A stretch of 15,857 bases of DNA from Thermoplasmatota archaeon. GTDB taxonomy: Archaea; Thermoplasmatota; E2; DHVEG-1. The position numbers and the translations under genes are program-made. The DNA is taken from positions 1-15,857 of the forward strand of contig JAUWIE010000027.1 of NCBI GenBank assembly GCA_030605515.1, in the 5' to 3' direction. The first letter of the stretch is position 1, and every line of letters starts with the position of its first letter. Positions 1 to 8,474 of this stretch are shown here, one piece after another. The notes beneath the pieces were generated by a model. It was not told the origin of the DNA. It was given only the letters and a program-made list of their open reading frames with translations, and did no database searches.

Positions 1-407
1 AATGTTTCAGGTCTCACCTCGTCAAGTGTTCTTGATGGCATTACAAGTGCAGTGGCAATAACAAGGCCTGAGACTGCATCTGCTGCTATTAATGCTTTAT
101 CCATTGAAGATGTTGGGATATACTCTGTATGCTTGAAATTATGAGCTTTGATGGCATTTACACATTCATCTGGGATTAATCCATCTAATACCTGAGCTGA
201 TATTGTTGCATGTTTTTCAGGTTCTCTTTGAGTGTACTCATAATCAAGGTCATGAAGTAAGCCTGCAAGACCCCAACTTTCTTCATCTTTACCTAGTCGT
301 TTCGCCATTTTTAATAATATTGCTTCGACTGCTAATGAATGTTTTATTAATTTGTCATCCTTTAGATATTTTTTTAATAAAGCAAAAGATTGTTCTCTAT
401 CTATCAT
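1..407 (-). CDS. HD-domain metal-dependent phosphohydrolase, C-terminus beyond window edge
   Basis: The visible 135 codons read without a stop from an ATG at 407 to the window edge. They show the HD-superfamily metal-site pattern: H23, the H52-D53 doublet in GLLHDLDY, H66, H89 and D110 in AADAVSG. This matches the stand-alone HDIG-type proteins common in archaea and anaerobic bacteria, which are predicted to hydrolyse phosphomonoesters or nucleotides; their substrate is generally unknown. Known relatives run to roughly 180-190 residues, so about 50 residues should lie outside the window. A TTTTAAAA box (434-441, minus strand) about 30 bases before the ATG suggests a very short-leadered mRNA. 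The gene is divergent from the CBS-domain gene, with a 159-base intergenic region. The family call is firm; the substrate is not inferable. Confidence 0.85.
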   Translation of the reverse strand, partial: MIDREQSFALLKKYLKDDKLIKHSLAVEAILLKMAKRLGKDEESWGLAGLLHDLDYEYTQREPEKHATISAQVLDGLIPDECVNAIKAHNFKHTEYIPTSSMDKALIAADAVSGLVIATALVMPSRTLDEVRPET

Positions 408-478
408 CCTAATCTAAAGTAAGCAATAAACAGATTTTAAAACTTTTGGAATTCAAAATTCAAAAATAAAGAAAAGTT

Positions 479-487
479 CATATAAAG
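479..487 (+). promoter_or_regulatory. Putative TATA box for the CBS-domain gene
   Basis: CATATAAAG is preceded by a purine-rich GAAAAG stretch that could serve as a TFB-recognition element. Transcription would start near 507-510, giving a leader of nearly 60 bases. A second A/T-rich candidate at about 507-514 would give a shorter leader. The assignment rests on pattern and position only. Confidence 0.4.
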
Positions 488-554
488 AGGCTTGAAAACA
501 AGAATTATTAAATAGAAGAGTTTAATTAAATGATAAATGTATTAAAATCAATAA

Positions 555-563
555 GAGGTGGAT
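555..563 (+). promoter_or_regulatory. Strong Shine-Dalgarno fixing a TTG start
   Basis: GAGGTGGAT lies just before the TTG at 567 and closely matches the archaeal anti-Shine-Dalgarno complement GGAGGTGAT. No ATG is available nearby in this frame until residue 7, where the first CBS motif (VMTKDV) is already under way. The site therefore decides in favour of TTG initiation. Confidence 0.75.
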
Positions 564-566
564 TAA

Positions 567-1073
567 TTGCTTGTACAAGAGGTAATGACAAAAGATGTTA
601 AAAAAATTGATTGCAATGAATCTGTATCAGAAGCTTGTAATAAATATCATGAATATAAAGTCGGCTGCCTAGTTGTTATGGATAAGGACATTAATGTTGG
701 AATTCTAACAGAGCGAGACATTATTGAAAGAGTCATTTTAATGGAGAAAAACCCTAAAACTACGAAAGTAAGAGAAATAATGTCATCAAATTTAAAAACA
801 ATTCATGCTCTAGCAGCAATAGATCAGGCAGCTGATATTATGAGTGTAAATAAAATAAAAAAATTACCAGTTATTCTAAACAATGAAATAGTAGGGATTA
901 TCACCGTCACAGATATATCACGTGCAATTTCTACTTTTACCGAAACAATTGATGAACTAGTAAGATTCTATGCTGAAAGTAGAAAAAACTTGGAAATAAT
1001 GATTGATGAATGGGGAAAAACCCTAAGTGGTTTGAAAAACTATCGTGAACTCATTAAGGAACATCAAATATAA
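567..1073 (+). CDS. Tandem CBS-domain protein
   Basis: The protein has 168 residues. Residues 1-58 and 66-122 form two CBS motifs. Each opens with a signature at the first strand (VMTKDVKKI and IMSSNLKTI) and closes with GILTERDI or GIITVTDI. The pair would fold as one Bateman module, a family that binds adenine nucleotides such as AMP, ATP, SAM or NAD and senses energy state. The remaining 45 residues form a charged helical tail (ESRKNLEIMIDEWGK) without a recognisable catalytic domain, so a regulatory or ligand-sensing role is likely. Initiation is at TTG, supported by a strong ribosome binding site. The next gene, srp54, follows after about 96 bases and appears to have its own promoter region, so no functional link is implied. 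Ligand and partner are unknown. Confidence 0.9.
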   Translation: MLVQEVMTKDVKKIDCNESVSEACNKYHEYKVGCLVVMDKDINVGILTERDIIERVILMEKNPKTTKVREIMSSNLKTIHALAAIDQAADIMSVNKIKKLPVILNNEIVGIITVTDISRAISTFTETIDELVRFYAESRKNLEIMIDEWGKTLSGLKNYRELIKEHQI

Positions 1074-1090
1074 ACACGAGTTTAAATTAA

Positions 1091-1122
1091 TGTAAATCTT
1101 TGATTAATTTACAATAATTTAC
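1091..1122. repeat. Inverted and direct repeats upstream of srp54
   Basis: TGTAAAT (1091-1097) and ATTTACA (1107-1113) form a perfect 7-base inverted repeat. TAATTTAC also occurs twice, at 1105-1112 and 1115-1122, exactly 10 bases apart. The block lies between the CBS gene and srp54, where promoter elements are expected, and could be a protein-binding site. In such AT-rich DNA, chance is a real alternative. Confidence 0.35.
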
Positions 1123-1169
1123 GATACCTTTTAATGTCTCTTCTTGTATTTCCTGATTTAAGGAATACA

Positions 1170-2501
1170 ATGGTACTTGATGATTTAGGAAATTCCCTTA
1201 AGGGAACATTGAAGAAAATCGCAAATGCAGTTCATGTCGATGCAAAACTTGTAAAAGAAGTAGTAAGAGACATTCAACGTGCATTATTACAAGCTGATGT
1301 AAATGTAAAACTTGTACTTGAACTTTCAAAAAAAATCGAAAAACGCGCTCTTGAAGAAAAACCACCATCAGGTATGAGCAACCGTGAACATGTCATCCAT
1401 ATTGTTTATGATGAGCTTGTAAACATTCTAGGAGATTCACGTGAACTACCTGTAAAAAAACAGATTATCATGATGGTAGGTCTATATGGCCAAGGGAAAA
1501 CAACAAGTTGTGGAAAAATAGCAGCCTACTTTAAAAAGAAGGGACTTCGTCCTGCACTTATCGCGGGTGATGTTCATCGACCAGCTGCATTTGAACAATT
1601 GAAACAGATTGCGGATTTAGTAAAAACTCCTTTTTATGGTGATAAAAAAGAAAAAGATGCTGTAAAAGTTGTCAAAGACGGTTTAAATAAATTTAAAAGA
1701 TCAAGTGATGTAATAATTGTTGATACCTCAGGTCGTCATAAACTAGAAGATGATCTCACTGAAGAAATGAAAGATATTTTTAAAACAACTAAGCCACATG
1801 AGAAATTACTTGTCATGGATGCAGCTGTTGGTCAGCAAGCTGGTCCACAAGCAAAAGCATTTAATGATGCAATAAATATAACTGGTATTATTCTTACTAA
1901 ACTTGATGGTACTGCTAAGGGCGGAGGTGCACTAAGTGCTGCAGCTGAAGTCGGTGCTCCAATTGTTTTTATTGGTACAGGTGAACACCCTAGTGATTTC
2001 GAACGTTTTGATCCTGCTGGTTTTATCTCTCGCTTACTTGGCATGGGAGATATAAAAGGTCTTCTTGAAAAAGCAGAGGAGAGCCTTAAAGGAAAGGATG
2101 CAGAAAAAACAGCTAGACGTATTATGTCAGGTAAATTCACATTACATGATATGTATAATCAGATGGATATGTTATCTGGCATGGGTCCTCTAAGCAAAGT
2201 AGCTGAGATGCTACCAGGTGGCTTTTCAGGTAAAATAAAAGATATAGACATGGATAATACTCAAAACAAACTAAAAAGATTCAGGGTAATAATGGATTCA
2301 ATGAATGATGAAGAAATGAATGAACCAAATATCGTTCGTTCTTCCCGTATTAGACGAATTGCAAATGGGGCTGGTGTGGAAAACAAGGATGTTAAAGAGC
2401 TTTTAAAGTATTATAATATGACTAAACGTATGATGAAAGGTTTTTCTAGTGACCGGAAGATGAGGAAAAACCTAATGAAACAACTGAAATTTGATATATA
2501 A
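1170..2501 (+). CDS. srp54: Signal recognition particle GTPase SRP54
   Basis: SRP54 binds 7S RNA and hydrophobic signal sequences emerging from ribosomes, and delivers them to FtsY at the membrane. The four-helix N domain occupies about residues 1-95. The G domain carries the P-loop GLYGQGKTT (104-112), DTSGRH (185-190), the specificity motif TKLD (243-246) and the GGGALS closing loop. The C-terminal M domain starts near 310 and is methionine-rich (MYNQMDMLSGMGP, MLPG, SRIRRIANGAG), as expected for signal-peptide and RNA binding. I chose the ATG at 1170 (443 residues) because archaeal homologues begin MVLDDLG and an AAGGAA element precedes it. An upstream in-frame ATG at 1134 would add 12 residues that do not look like the family. 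Glycerate kinase follows 11 bases later. Confidence 0.97.
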   Translation: MVLDDLGNSLKGTLKKIANAVHVDAKLVKEVVRDIQRALLQADVNVKLVLELSKKIEKRALEEKPPSGMSNREHVIHIVYDELVNILGDSRELPVKKQIIMMVGLYGQGKTTSCGKIAAYFKKKGLRPALIAGDVHRPAAFEQLKQIADLVKTPFYGDKKEKDAVKVVKDGLNKFKRSSDVIIVDTSGRHKLEDDLTEEMKDIFKTTKPHEKLLVMDAAVGQQAGPQAKAFNDAINITGIILTKLDGTAKGGGALSAAAEVGAPIVFIGTGEHPSDFERFDPAGFISRLLGMGDIKGLLEKAEESLKGKDAEKTARRIMSGKFTLHDMYNQMDMLSGMGPLSKVAEMLPGGFSGKIKDIDMDNTQNKLKRFRVIMDSMNDEEMNEPNIVRSSRIRRIANGAGVENKDVKELLKYYNMTKRMMKGFSSDRKMRKNLMKQLKFDI

Positions 2502-2512
2502 TAAATTTGAAT

Positions 2513-3853
2513 ATGTTATTTAAAAACTATAAACAAATCATTAAGAGCAGCCCTATTGAAGAGTTAAACATACTTAGAGAAGATGTTCTTGATATATTGG
2601 TTTATGCGATAAATGCTGTAGATCCATATAATGCTGTTAAATCAAGGCTTGGTGGTAAACAGATAATATTTGAAAATGAAACAATTGATATTTCTGATTT
2701 TAAAAACATTTTTCTAGTAGGTTTTGGAAAAGCAAGTGTTGGTATGACAAATGCTATTTGTGACTCGATACTTATTAAAAAAGGAGTTGTTGTCACAAAT
2801 GATCCAGATAGCAGGGTTGAAAATGATAACATATTAACTATTGTTGGTGGTCACCCAATACCAAATGATAATAGTATCAAAGGTGCAGAAAAAATACTTG
2901 AAATTACTAACCAATGTAAAGAAGAAGATCTCTTAATAGTGTTAATTTCAGGAGGTGGATCTGCTCTTTTATGTAAACCAAGAGTTGATCTTTCAGATCT
3001 TCAGGAAACAACTGATCTATTATTAAAATCCGGTGCTGATATAAATGAGATAAATACAATACGGAAACATCTTTCTTTTGTCAAAGGTGGGCAACTTGTT
3101 AAATCAGTTAAATCCACTGTGATCTCTTTTATAATTTCTGATATCGTTGGTGATCCTCTTGAGTTTATTGCGTCAGGTCCAACATATCCTGATTCAACTA
3201 TTTTTTCAATGGCTGAAAAAATCCTTAGAAAATATGATCTATCTGAAAAAGTACCATCTTCAATAATAGATGTATTAGAAGATGGGATTAACGGAAAAAT
3301 CCCTGAGACACCAAAGAAAAATGATCAAGTTTTTGATGATGTATACAATTTTATTGTTGCTAATAATGAAAATGCTTGTCAATATGCGAAATTAAGAGCT
3401 GAGGAATTAGGATATGATACTATGCTTTTAACCACTTCACTTACTGGCGAAGCAAGAGATATAGGCAAGTATCTTGTTGATAAAGCACGAAATTATTATA
3501 CTGATGTTAAAAAAATTGTTTTTATTGCTGGAGGAGAGACAACAGTTACAGTTAAAGGTGAAGGCAAAGGAGGTAGAAACCAGGAAATGATCCTAGGTGG
3601 ACTAAGAGAAATAGAAGATGCAAATATGGTTTTTGCGTCTTTTGCTACGGATGGAATAGATGGAAAAAGTGATGCTGCTGGTGGTATTGCTGATGGATCA
3701 ACGATGAGCAGAGCTCGCGAAGCAAATCTTAATCCAGAGATATTTCTTAAGGAAAATAATTCCTATGAATTTCTAAAAAAATTAAATGACCTGCTTATGA
3801 CAGGTCCAACTGGAACAAATGTTATGGACATCCAGATAATACTAAAAGGATAA
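2513..3853 (+). CDS. gck: Glycerate 2-kinase (MOFRL family)
   Basis: This ATP-dependent enzyme converts D-glycerate to 2-phosphoglycerate, feeding lower glycolysis. In archaea with non-phosphorylating Entner-Doudoroff routes it is the entry step; elsewhere it salvages glycerate. The protein has 446 residues, normal for the family. Visible motifs are VGFGKASVGM in the N-terminal Rossmann-like domain, the glycine-rich SGGGSALL (146-153), NTIRKHLSFVKGG from 181 with the catalytic-site lysine region, ASGPT (220-224), and the C-terminal MOFRL domain with GGETTVTV, GRNQEM and ATDGIDG. I preferred the ATG at 2513; a TTG two codons upstream (2507) is possible. The gene sits 11 bases after srp54 and is probably cotranscribed with it, though the two share no pathway. 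A hairpin begins at its stop codon. Confidence 0.93.
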   Translation: MLFKNYKQIIKSSPIEELNILREDVLDILVYAINAVDPYNAVKSRLGGKQIIFENETIDISDFKNIFLVGFGKASVGMTNAICDSILIKKGVVVTNDPDSRVENDNILTIVGGHPIPNDNSIKGAEKILEITNQCKEEDLLIVLISGGGSALLCKPRVDLSDLQETTDLLLKSGADINEINTIRKHLSFVKGGQLVKSVKSTVISFIISDIVGDPLEFIASGPTYPDSTIFSMAEKILRKYDLSEKVPSSIIDVLEDGINGKIPETPKKNDQVFDDVYNFIVANNENACQYAKLRAEELGYDTMLLTTSLTGEARDIGKYLVDKARNYYTDVKKIVFIAGGETTVTVKGEGKGGRNQEMILGGLREIEDANMVFASFATDGIDGKSDAAGGIADGSTMSRAREANLNPEIFLKENNSYEFLKKLNDLLMTGPTGTNVMDIQIILKG

Positions 3854-3887
3854 TAGGAATTATAAGGCTATATTGTATTTCCTATTA
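3851..3887 (+). terminator. Hairpin at the 3' end of the glycerate kinase gene
   Basis: TAATAGGAA (3851-3859) and TTCCTATTA (3879-3887) form a perfect 9-base stem with a 19-base loop, and the first arm includes the stop codon. No long T-run follows directly, so it may be an mRNA 3'-end stabiliser or processing site rather than a classical terminator. Confidence 0.4.
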
Positions 3888-3932
3888 CAGTATTTATTAC
3901 AATTTAAATTATACATAAATAATACCGTAAAG

Positions 3933-3941
3933 TATATAAAT
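3933..3941 (+). promoter_or_regulatory. Putative TATA box for the propeller surface-protein gene
   Basis: TATATAAAT is preceded by CCGTAAAG, a reasonable TFB-recognition element. Transcription would begin near 3960-3965, leaving about 30 bases of leader that contain the GGAGAT ribosome binding site at 3982-3987. Confidence 0.55.
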
Positions 3942-3992
3942 ATAAGTAAATGATATAAAATGTGATCAATTCAATTGCATTGGAGATATTAT

Positions 3993-6900
3993 ATGAAGAT
4001 GAACATTATGGGTAAAAAATCCATTGTTATCTGGCTTGCTTTGTTACTGCTTCTTAATTTTAATCTAATAACAACAATATCTTCTGAGGCAATCTACTAT
4101 AATGATGATGGTGTTTGGATTGATAACTTTAAGGATTCCAGTAGCATCTCAGATACGTTGTCTAAAAACTACAATTTATCTGGTGGATGTATTTTCCTTG
4201 GATCAGGTAGTAATGTTTTTTACTATGATTATAATGTTAATAGCGGTGAAACTCTAAAACACGAGGCATGGGAATCAGATTCATCTATTATTCCTGATTA
4301 CCCAGAGTTTATTCATCTTAGAAACCTGCTAGGTGAAACAAATTTTACAACAAGTGGATATACTGCGATAAAAAATAAAAAAGATAGTCTAGTAGAGGAA
4401 ACCCAATCCAGTTTAGTCAGCGTATTATATACTAATTCACCTGTGCATCATTTCAGGTTGAAAGTCAATCAAAATAAAAATAATATCGATGCCTTTAGGT
4501 TTTCTTGGTGGTATGGTGATCAAATCAACAATGCAAATATTAAGGGTATCAAATTATACGCTTGGGATTACTCAGCGATTCTAAAGAGATGGATAAATGT
4601 TGGAAATATCATTGACTCATATAGCGATATTGATCCAGATGGTATATTAGGAGATATCTGTTTTACTAGTAATGACACGGGATATATCAATGATGAAGGT
4701 TATATTGATTTCTTAGTTGTTGGCATTCCTCCTTATGAAAGTGGTAGTCCATGTATACTCACAACTGATTATGTGAACTTATCAGTTACTACTGAAAAAG
4801 GTTTTATAAGTGAGGGTTGTGTTGTTTCAACAGATGTTAGTCCAAGTGAACTTGGTGGATGGGAGAGTGTTGTTTGGAGTGGTTCAAGAGCAAGTGATAT
4901 TTCATCAATTAAGATACAAATACTTGATGAAGATGGTAAATTGATAGATAATTTAAAAGGTAATTCAGATGGTTATACTAATGGAAATATTGATCTTTCA
5001 TCTCTTTCAAGTTCCATTGAAATCATAAGATTAAAAGCTAACTTTTATTCCAGTGATCTATCAGTTACACCAAGGCTTTATAATTGGGCTGTAACTTGGC
5101 AAACTCAGGTTGGACGATTCCATGATAGTTTTACCACTGATATTAGAGTTGATAAAGGCGTTAGCATTGAAATTGATAGTGGCAATGTTAAAATGAGTGG
5201 TTTTTTCAGTGATTGGAATATTTTCGGGGGAAACTCAGCTAATACTCGTTCATATGATGGTGAAGGACCACAAGAACCTTCTTTGTATTGGGTTACAGAA
5301 GATGAAACAGTTGGCGGAGGTCTTCACAGTCCTGTTATGTCTAATGGAGTTATATATGTAGCTTCTTCAAAAGATGATAGGGTTTATGCTTATGATTCAA
5401 CAGTGTCATCAGGTGATATCGGAGAAGAAAATAGTTATATTGATAGAAGTAAAAACCTTAATGTTGTTGATAGTGCAGTTGCTATTGCTGATGATTATGT
5501 AATTGTTGCTACAAGTGAAGTTGATGGTTTTAATAATATAATCGCGCTTGATAAAACAAATTTATCAGATGAAAAATGGAGATATCCAGGTACTGATGAA
5601 ACAATTTGTTTTTCATCTGCACCAACTTTTTCAAATGAAAAAATATTTGTTACTTCATGGAATGGTAAAAGCTGGGATACTCCACTGTTATCATTTATTT
5701 ATAAATTTCAGATTCTAAAAGGTCAGAATAAAATCATTGCATTAAATCAGGTTGATGGTAGTAAAGTTTGGGATGTAGATTTACCAGCAGGTAGTTTTTC
5801 AACTCCTGCAGTTGCTGATGGAATGGTTTATGTTGGCTGTGACAATATTTATGGTAGTAGTTTGTTTGCATTTGATGAAGAAACAGGGGAGACTATTTGG
5901 AATATTAGCGTTGGCCTTGTTGGTGGAGCATCTCCGGTAGTATATAAAGATAAAGTATTTATTGTTGCTAAGGACCAAAGAGTTCTACCATTAAAAGGAT
6001 CTGTAAATGTAATCGCTGTGGATAAAAACACAGGTGAGATGGAATGGAATTTCACAATTGCTGATAATATACCAGCGTTTGAGTTTTTACCAAAAATCTT
6101 GAAGTTTTATACATTGATGGTTACTTCAACACCAGCTATCTATAATGATATATTATATGTGAATTCACCAGATGGAAAAACATATGCCCTTAATACAGAT
6201 TCAGGTAATGAAATATGGAGTATTGATTTATCCTCAAAGATTCTTGGAATTCTTCCGACTTATTCATGTACTTCTCCAGCTGTAGCAGATAACATGGTTT
6301 ATGTGGCATCGCCAAATGGAACTGTATCTGCACTTGGTGCTATAAATGGAGATAAAAAATGGCAGTTTAATTGTAATAATGAGAGCTTGAAACTTTTACC
6401 ATCAACATTTATTTTATCTTCTCCAATTGTCGCTGATGGAGTTTTATATGTTGGTGTCACAGAGGATATAAACAATTTTAATGGAAGGATATATAGTATC
6501 GGTAACTACACCCCAAATAGACGTGCATCTGTTATTTCAAACCCGATAAATATTCCACCAGGTCACTGGTGGAAGAAATTCAATGTTGAAAATAATACAG
6601 ATGGAAAAATTACATATAGTATCCTTGATGACGATTACAATGTTTTAATTAGCAATGTTCTAGATAATCAGGATATATCAAATTCTGCCTCACTAAATAG
6701 TGGTAGTATCAGACTATATGCAGAATTTTACAGAGAAAACAGTTCACATGATCCTGCTTTGCATAGCTGGAGTGTTACATGGGAAAATGAGACAAGTCCA
6801 CCTGTTTTTGATGAAGATAGTTTTACACCTGGTTCTACAGGTTGGATAAATACCGATACACCTGTTTGTAAAATTGATGTCTCAGATGCAAGACCTGGAC

Positions 6901-8192
6901 TTGATGTTGAATCTGCTGAGTTCATGATATTATATACCTCAAATCTTGGTATATCCTTATCATCTAGTTGGTATAGTGCTATCTGCACTGGTGAAAGTGG
7001 TACGAGAAATAAACAAGAGATAACAGCGGATATATCAGGATTAGATATAAAAAACAAGATTATTGATTTAACCTCAATTACAATTACAATTAATGATTTA
7101 GCAGGTAACACAGCTACTTTTAAACAAGGGTTTAAAAAAGATATGGTTAAACCAACATCTAATATCAAAGACATAGGTAGTTTTATGTCTCATTATAACA
7201 CAGCTGTAACAATTAAAGCTAATGCAAGTGATCCTGGTGTAACTAATGAGAATAAAAGCGGTATTAAAACAGTATCCCTCTATTATAGATCCACGGGTTC
7301 TAGTGAATGGAATGAGTTTTCTTCACAATCAAAATCTCCATATCATTTCTCATTTTCCAGTGATGTTAGTGATAGCTATGAGTTCTGTACAATAGCAACT
7401 GATAACGCAGATAATATTCAAGGCTTTCCATCAAGTGAAGAATTATCATTTGTTTTTGATAAGAACAAACCAGATAAACCTGTTTTTAATGATGAATATA
7501 GATTCAATAGTCAACCTGAGTTTTCCTTAGAGTTTATAGATGATTATAGATTAGAAACAGTTGAATACCGTATGAATTTCGAAGGGTTAAATGAATGGAC
7601 AATCATAAAAGATGATATCAACAGGGAGAAATACATCGGAGAATGGAACATATCAAAAGGAAACTGGGAGTACATGGATAAATATGTAGAATACTTTATT
7701 TATTTCAGGTTAACAGATACTTGCGGAAATCAATATGAAACCAATTATGATACAGAAGCACTTAAAATCATTAAGGATCTGGATGCCTCAAGATCTTATC
7801 TGAATCTCGATGATATATCTGAGTGGCAATGGGATGATAAATTTACAATAACTGCAAATATCACTGATGAATATGACGTATTAAAAGTTGAATTACACTA
7901 TAGATACTCATCAGATAACAAACATTGGAATGATTGGAAACAATATGGAGATAATTTAACAAATTCACCTTATGAATGGGAATTTACGGCAAAGGAAGGG
8001 AGTGGATACTATAAATTTAAAACAAAAGTCTGGGATTCAGCAGGTAACATTGAAGAATCTGAAATAGAATCAATTAGAGTTACTATCTTTCCTATGATAC
8101 TTCTATTGATCATGGCTATTCTAGTATTTATTTTTATTATTTTTACTATTTTTATCCTTGTTAAAATGAAGAAGAAAAAGGCAATATACTAA
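3993..8192 (+). CDS. Large exported PQQ-propeller / Ig-like surface protein with C-terminal anchor
   Basis: The 1399-residue protein starts with a Sec-type signal peptide (MGKKSIVIWLALLLLL, ending near SSEA). Residues about 441-838 form seven or more PQQ-like beta-propeller blades of the type PAVADGMVYVG...ALD..TGE..W. Two copies of a module ending in W-x-V-T-W flank the propeller (about 303-372, TPRLYNWAVTW, and about 871-933, DPALHSWSVTW). Residues about 935-1365 are Ig-like strands with two related copies of a YYRS/HYRYSS...SPY...D.AGNI unit. A hydrophobic helix (about 1368-1390) and KMKKKK tail anchor it with the C-terminus inside. The ATG at 3993 is preferred because GGAGAT lies 6-10 bases upstream; an in-frame TTG at 3975 lacks one. 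The propeller probably mediates binding at the cell surface; no quinoprotein dehydrogenase site was identified. The ligand is unknown. Confidence 0.88.
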   Translation: MKMNIMGKKSIVIWLALLLLLNFNLITTISSEAIYYNDDGVWIDNFKDSSSISDTLSKNYNLSGGCIFLGSGSNVFYYDYNVNSGETLKHEAWESDSSIIPDYPEFIHLRNLLGETNFTTSGYTAIKNKKDSLVEETQSSLVSVLYTNSPVHHFRLKVNQNKNNIDAFRFSWWYGDQINNANIKGIKLYAWDYSAILKRWINVGNIIDSYSDIDPDGILGDICFTSNDTGYINDEGYIDFLVVGIPPYESGSPCILTTDYVNLSVTTEKGFISEGCVVSTDVSPSELGGWESVVWSGSRASDISSIKIQILDEDGKLIDNLKGNSDGYTNGNIDLSSLSSSIEIIRLKANFYSSDLSVTPRLYNWAVTWQTQVGRFHDSFTTDIRVDKGVSIEIDSGNVKMSGFFSDWNIFGGNSANTRSYDGEGPQEPSLYWVTEDETVGGGLHSPVMSNGVIYVASSKDDRVYAYDSTVSSGDIGEENSYIDRSKNLNVVDSAVAIADDYVIVATSEVDGFNNIIALDKTNLSDEKWRYPGTDETICFSSAPTFSNEKIFVTSWNGKSWDTPLLSFIYKFQILKGQNKIIALNQVDGSKVWDVDLPAGSFSTPAVADGMVYVGCDNIYGSSLFAFDEETGETIWNISVGLVGGASPVVYKDKVFIVAKDQRVLPLKGSVNVIAVDKNTGEMEWNFTIADNIPAFEFLPKILKFYTLMVTSTPAIYNDILYVNSPDGKTYALNTDSGNEIWSIDLSSKILGILPTYSCTSPAVADNMVYVASPNGTVSALGAINGDKKWQFNCNNESLKLLPSTFILSSPIVADGVLYVGVTEDINNFNGRIYSIGNYTPNRRASVISNPINIPPGHWWKKFNVENNTDGKITYSILDDDYNVLISNVLDNQDISNSASLNSGSIRLYAEFYRENSSHDPALHSWSVTWENETSPPVFDEDSFTPGSTGWINTDTPVCKIDVSDARPGLDVESAEFMILYTSNLGISLSSSWYSAICTGESGTRNKQEITADISGLDIKNKIIDLTSITITINDLAGNTATFKQGFKKDMVKPTSNIKDIGSFMSHYNTAVTIKANASDPGVTNENKSGIKTVSLYYRSTGSSEWNEFSSQSKSPYHFSFSSDVSDSYEFCTIATDNADNIQGFPSSEELSFVFDKNKPDKPVFNDEYRFNSQPEFSLEFIDDYRLETVEYRMNFEGLNEWTIIKDDINREKYIGEWNISKGNWEYMDKYVEYFIYFRLTDTCGNQYETNYDTEALKIIKDLDASRSYLNLDDISEWQWDDKFTITANITDEYDVLKVELHYRYSSDNKHWNDWKQYGDNLTNSPYEWEFTAKEGSGYYKFKTKVWDSAGNIEESEIESIRVTIFPMILLLIMAILVFIFIIFTIFILVKMKKKKAIY

Positions 8193-8205
8193 CACTGTTA
8201 TCAAT

Positions 8206-8214
8206 CAATTTTTT
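8206..8214 (+). terminator. T-run after the surface-protein gene
   Basis: CAATTTTTTA follows the stop codon by about 15 bases, within a gap of only 20 bases to the convergent small ORF. Archaeal transcription commonly ends at such T-runs. A 7-base inverted repeat (ACTAACA 8188-8194, TGTTAGT 8221-8227) encloses it. Confidence 0.35.
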
Positions 8215-8329
8215 ATGAAATGTTAGTTGTTGCATAAATAAATGCATAGCCCATACATATTATGATACCTAAAGAAATTAGAGCTAATACTGTTCTAATT
8301 ATTTTTTTATTTATCACCATATTTTCCAT
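8213..8329 (-). CDS. Small single-span membrane protein, 38 residues
   Basis: An ATG at 8329 on the minus strand opens 38 codons ending at TAA (8213-8215). The peptide has a short basic head (MENMVINKKIIRT), one strongly hydrophobic helix (VLALISLGIIICMGYAFIYA, about residues 14-33) and a five-residue tail (TTNIS). That is the layout of a small N-in membrane peptide. A second ATG at 8320 would give 35 residues. No ribosome binding site is visible. Two TATA-like boxes (TTTATATA at 8362-8369 and TATTTAAAT at 8352-8360) lie at distances that would place transcription start within about 0-12 bases of the ATG, consistent with a leaderless or near-leaderless mRNA. It is convergent with the surface-protein gene. 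No family is recognised; the ORF is short enough that chance cannot be excluded. Confidence 0.5.
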   Translation of the reverse strand: MENMVINKKIIRTVLALISLGIIICMGYAFIYATTNIS

Positions 8330-8351
8330 TTTATAATCATATTTATTATAA

Positions 8352-8369
8352 ATTTAAATAGTATATAAA
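8352..8369 (-). promoter_or_regulatory. TATA-like elements for the 38-residue ORF
   Basis: On the minus strand TTTATATA (8369-8362) is followed by TATTTAAAT (8360-8352). Either is placed correctly, about 25-40 bases before the ATG at 8329, for a short-leadered archaeal transcript. The 145-base gap between this ORF and the upstream GTPase stop supports separate transcription. Confidence 0.45.
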
Positions 8370-8474
8370 TGGTTTGAAAACGTTCGGGAAAAACCAAACT
8401 AAATTCCAAATTACCTTAAAAATGACTTATAAATAGTAGATATTGAAGTCTAATTACATTTTAAAATAAAAATA

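Noticed and set aside
203..412. Plus-strand 69-codon ORF opposite the HD gene
   Set aside because: It is antisense to a well-supported HD-domain gene with all metal ligands, and has no recognisable features.
1134..1169. Upstream in-frame ATG giving SRP54 12 extra residues
   Set aside because: The extra residues (MSLLVFPDLRNT) do not match the family N-terminus, no ribosome binding site precedes them, and the ATG at 1170 gives the usual MVLDDLG start with AAGGAA before it.
6728..7174. Minus-strand 148-codon ORF inside the surface-protein gene
   Set aside because: It is fully antisense to conserved Ig-like and W-x-V-T-W coding sequence; long antisense frames arise easily from this codon use.
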